From: an uncultured Mailhella sp.
GTDB lineage: Bacteria; Desulfobacterota; Desulfovibrionia; Desulfovibrionales; Desulfovibrionaceae
Direction: 5' to 3'
NCBI RefSeq assembly: GCF_905187505.1
Contig: NZ_CAJJIC010000024.1
Coordinates: forward strand, 1 to 25,956
Length of the DNA stretch: 25,956 bases
A program made the translations under genes and the position numbers. This document shows, one piece after another, positions 23,712-25,956 of this stretch. Position 1 is the first letter of the stretch. Every line of letters starts with the position of its first letter. The notes below the pieces were generated by a model. The model saw only the letters and a program-made list of their open reading frames with translations, did no database searches and was not told the DNA's origin.

Positions 23712-25388
23712 CTACGCGCGGCCGCGCCGCACAAGGGGCAGGCCCAGCAGAAGCAGAAGAATGAGGCCCGCGGCAGGAAGCCACGGATGAAGATAAAAGT
23801 AAGGCGTATGCCCCTGCAAGGCAAGCGCCGTGCCCGTAAGGGAGCCGGGCACGAAGAGGGCGTGTTCGTTCTCTTCCGAACCCATGGCGTGAATGCCGCC
23901 CAGAGGATCGAGAACCGCCGTGATGCCGCTGTTGGTGGCGCGCACCACATAGCGCCCCTCCTCCACCGCCCGCATGAGCGCAAGCTGGAGATGCTGCATG
24001 GGTGCGGAGGTATAATCGTACCAGGCGTCGTTGCTGATGTTCAGAAGAAGTCCGGCGCCTTCCGCCACCCGCTTGCGGGCCAGTTCGGGAAAGATGGCCT
24101 CATAACAGATGAGCATGCCCATGTCCAGAGAGCCCCTGCCCTGAAGATTCAGAGGGAAAAGCATCTCCTGCGTTCCGGGCTCGAATCCGCCGAGTCCCTG
24201 AAGAAGACTCTGGAATATCTCCCAGTCCAGCACGGGGGGGAGGTACTCGCCGAAGGGAACGAGATGCTCCTTGTCGTAATGGCCGCGGTCTCCCTGCGGC
24301 GTGAGCAGAAAGGCACGGTTGTAGAGGAGCGTTTTTCCGTCCGCCTGGCGCTCCACGCCGGGCGCACCGAACACAAGCGGAAGACCGAGCTGCCGCACGA
24401 AGTCGCGGAGCGCGGCGGAAAGCGGACCGGAGGGATAGGCAAAGGGCATGGCCGTTTCCGGCCAGAGCAGGAAGTCGGGAAGAGCCGGCGCGACGGTGAC
24501 GTCTCCGGGAAGAGCCGACCGTCCCATGAAGGCGGCCAGATCCGCAGAAGACGGCCGGGCCTTTTCCGCTCCGGCAAGAGCGGTCACGTTCCCGCGCACG
24601 CCGTCCATGCTGAGGCGGACATAGCGCTCAAGCGTATGCTGCTGATATTCCTTCGACCACTTCACGTCCTGCCGCACGCTCCCCTGCACCAGCGTGACGG
24701 TCACGGGCACGCTTTTTTCCGCAAGTCTCTCCGGCATGACGGAAAGACGCCACGCGCCGAATGCGGCAATACTGACAAGCAGACCTGCGGCGCAGGCGAC
24801 CATCAGGGCTCCGCCTCTGCAAGCTCCCCTCGCGCAAAGGCGCATGATGCCCTCGCAGACGATGCAGGCCGCCGCAGCCAGCACGCCCGAATAGGCGTAC
24901 TCACCAAGCAGGCTCAGAGGCTGAATGAGCACCGGCCACGCCGCGAGACCGGATGAAAGCGTAAGCCAGGAAAAACCGGTGCCGAACCAGCCGCGAGTCC
25001 ACTCAAGCAGGAACCACAGAACGCCCGCCAGCGCACAGCGCCGCCAGGGGGAAAGCGAAAGCGTCCGCGCCATGATCCAGGAGAACATTCCGCCCCACAA
25101 GGCCACGTACATGCCGAGCAGAATGGAGCACGGAGCCGCCAGAACCCAGGGAAAGTCCCCATACATGTGTGCGGCCACGGCGATCCAGTACAACGCCGCC
25201 GCCGCTCCGGGAATCCCCGCACACCAGCCCGTGCGGAAAGGCGCGGCCGTGCGCGAGGCAAGACAGATCACCGCCGGGTAGATCAGGATGATCAGCGGCA
25301 GATGGATCACGGGATTGGGAGTCCCCAGGAAAACGGACAGCGAACCGGCCGCGACAAGCAGGACACAGGTCCGCAGGGAAAAGTTCAT
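23712..25388 (-). CDS. lnt: Apolipoprotein N-acyltransferase
   Basis: An inner-membrane enzyme (558 residues) that N-acylates the lipid-modified cysteine of apolipoproteins, the last step of lipoprotein maturation. About six hydrophobic segments lie in the first 210 residues, then a periplasmic nitrilase-like domain with the catalytic triad E311 (LLWPETAMPF), K373 (YDKEHLVPFGEYLPP, with E381) and C428 (MLICYEAIFPE). A further hydrophobic segment ends the protein. The region 265-300 is longer than in many relatives. The start ATG overlaps the stop of the upstream comM-like gene (ATGA, 25388-25385), so the two are translated together. prfB follows after 62 bases. Confidence 0.95.
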   Translation of the reverse strand: MNFSLRTCVLLVAAGSLSVFLGTPNPVIHLPLIILIYPAVICLASRTAAPFRTGWCAGIPGAAAALYWIAVAAHMYGDFPWVLAAPCSILLGMYVALWGGMFSWIMARTLSLSPWRRCALAGVLWFLLEWTRGWFGTGFSWLTLSSGLAAWPVLIQPLSLLGEYAYSGVLAAAACIVCEGIMRLCARGACRGGALMVACAAGLLVSIAAFGAWRLSVMPERLAEKSVPVTVTLVQGSVRQDVKWSKEYQQHTLERYVRLSMDGVRGNVTALAGAEKARPSSADLAAFMGRSALPGDVTVAPALPDFLLWPETAMPFAYPSGPLSAALRDFVRQLGLPLVFGAPGVERQADGKTLLYNRAFLLTPQGDRGHYDKEHLVPFGEYLPPVLDWEIFQSLLQGLGGFEPGTQEMLFPLNLQGRGSLDMGMLICYEAIFPELARKRVAEGAGLLLNISNDAWYDYTSAPMQHLQLALMRAVEEGRYVVRATNSGITAVLDPLGGIHAMGSEENEHALFVPGSLTGTALALQGHTPYFYLHPWLPAAGLILLLLLGLPLVRRGRA

Positions 25389-25956
25389 GACTGCCCCCTG
25401 TCGAGCACGCGGCAGCTTATGGCCTCCGCGATGTGCGCGAGCGAAAGGTCCGCCGCGCCTTCAAGATCGGCGATGGTTCTCGCCACACGAAGAATGCGGG
25501 TATAGGCCCTCGCGGAAAGCGCAAGGGCATTCACGGCATTCCCCAGAAACTCATGTTCCTCCCGTCCGAGTCTGCAGTACTCGTCGAGCATTCTGCCGGA
25601 CAGATCCGCGTTGGTGCGGCACTTCGTGCCCCGGTACCGCTCCCGCTGCACCTGCCGCGCGCGAATGACCCGCTCCCGCACTTCGGCGGACGACGGTCCG
25701 CTCTGCACGGACCGGATGTCCTCATAGGAAACGGCGGGGACCTCCACATGAAGGTCGATGCGATCCAGAAGCGGCCCGGAAAGCTTCGCCCGGTATCTGG
25801 CCACGGCCTGCGCGGAGCAGGTGCATTCATGACGGGGATCGGTGCGGTAGCCGCAGGGACAGGGATTCATGGCCGCAAGCAGCATGAAGTCGGCGGGGTA
25901 GGAAACCGCGTAGGTTGCGCGGGAGATGAACACTCTTCCCTGCTCCAGCGGCTGAC
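25385..25956 (-). CDS. comM: ComM/YifB Mg-chelatase-like AAA+ ATPase (3' part)
   Basis: The C-terminal 190 residues of a YifB/ComM-family AAA+ protein, a helicase-type factor for branch migration in natural transformation. The reading frame is open to the window edge, so the N-terminal and Walker regions are missing. Visible features are QPLEQGRVFISRA at the edge, the cysteine cluster NPCPCG...CTCS, RYRAKLSGPLLDRIDLHVEVP (sensor and arginine region), and the C-terminal helical domain (LSARAYTRILRVARTIADLE). Its stop overlaps the lnt start. A competence-linked ATPase in the same window as comEC is suggestive, but the two are 6 kb apart. Confidence 0.9.
   Translation of the reverse strand, partial: QPLEQGRVFISRATYAVSYPADFMLLAAMNPCPCGYRTDPRHECTCSAQAVARYRAKLSGPLLDRIDLHVEVPAVSYEDIRSVQSGPSSAEVRERVIRARQVQRERYRGTKCRTNADLSGRMLDEYCRLGREEHEFLGNAVNALALSARAYTRILRVARTIADLEGAADLSLAHIAEAISCRVLDRGQS

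Overview
The window is a GC-rich bacterial chromosome segment from a sulfate- or sulfite-reducing bacterium of the Desulfovibrionaceae type (a Desulfovibrio/Bilophila/Mailhella-like genome). Two things support this. A complete dsrMKJOP operon encodes the membrane complex of dissimilatory sulfur metabolism, and a periplasmic Tat-exported [NiFe] hydrogenase (hynBA) closely follows the Desulfovibrio HynB/HynA pattern. The remainder is core housekeeping. I see no phage, insertion sequence, CRISPR array or rRNA. The genus is inferred, not demonstrated.

Layout. (1) 161-2328, minus: lgt, translationally coupled to a metal-dependent amidohydrolase of the MtaD/SAH-deaminase type. (2) 2787-3824, plus: a membrane VKOR-like protein fused to a thioredoxin-like CxxC domain, a probable disulfide-forming enzyme. 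(3) 3991-9565, plus: an RsbRD-N-domain protein whose stop overlaps the dsrM start, then dsrM, dsrK, dsrJ, dsrO and dsrP, closed by a strong terminator. (4) 10059-12177, plus: upp and a glycosyltransferase family 9 (heptosyltransferase-like) gene, each with its own sigma70-like promoter. (5) 12295-15962, plus: hynB and hynA, a strong terminator, then the hydrogenase maturation protease. (6) 16371-20623, minus: comEC, with a one-base frameshift near its 3' end, and murA, which starts at TTG. (7) 20657-20806, plus: tRNA-His(GTG) with promoter, encoded CCA and terminator. (8) 20979-25956, minus: xth, an IHF/HU-family gene, prfB with the classical programmed +1 frameshift, lnt, and the 3' part of a comM/yifB gene that runs off the window.

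How the genes fit together. DsrMKJOP links the membrane quinone pool and periplasmic cytochromes to cytoplasmic sulfite reduction (DsrAB and DsrC lie elsewhere). HynAB oxidises H2 in the periplasm and would deliver electrons to c-type cytochromes. The maturation protease completes HynA. The VKOR-like protein could supply disulfides to exported proteins. lgt and lnt, the first and last steps of lipoprotein maturation, are both present but 21 kb apart.

The observations I would follow up first are: the comEC frameshift, where the conserved C-terminus is intact in the neighbouring frame; the coordinated loss of all four ligands of one Fe-S cluster in DsrO; the RsbRD-N gene coupled to dsrM; the terminator between hynA and its protease; and a release factor 2 with SPY instead of SPF. 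I did not find a clearly novel defence or mobile system in this window.
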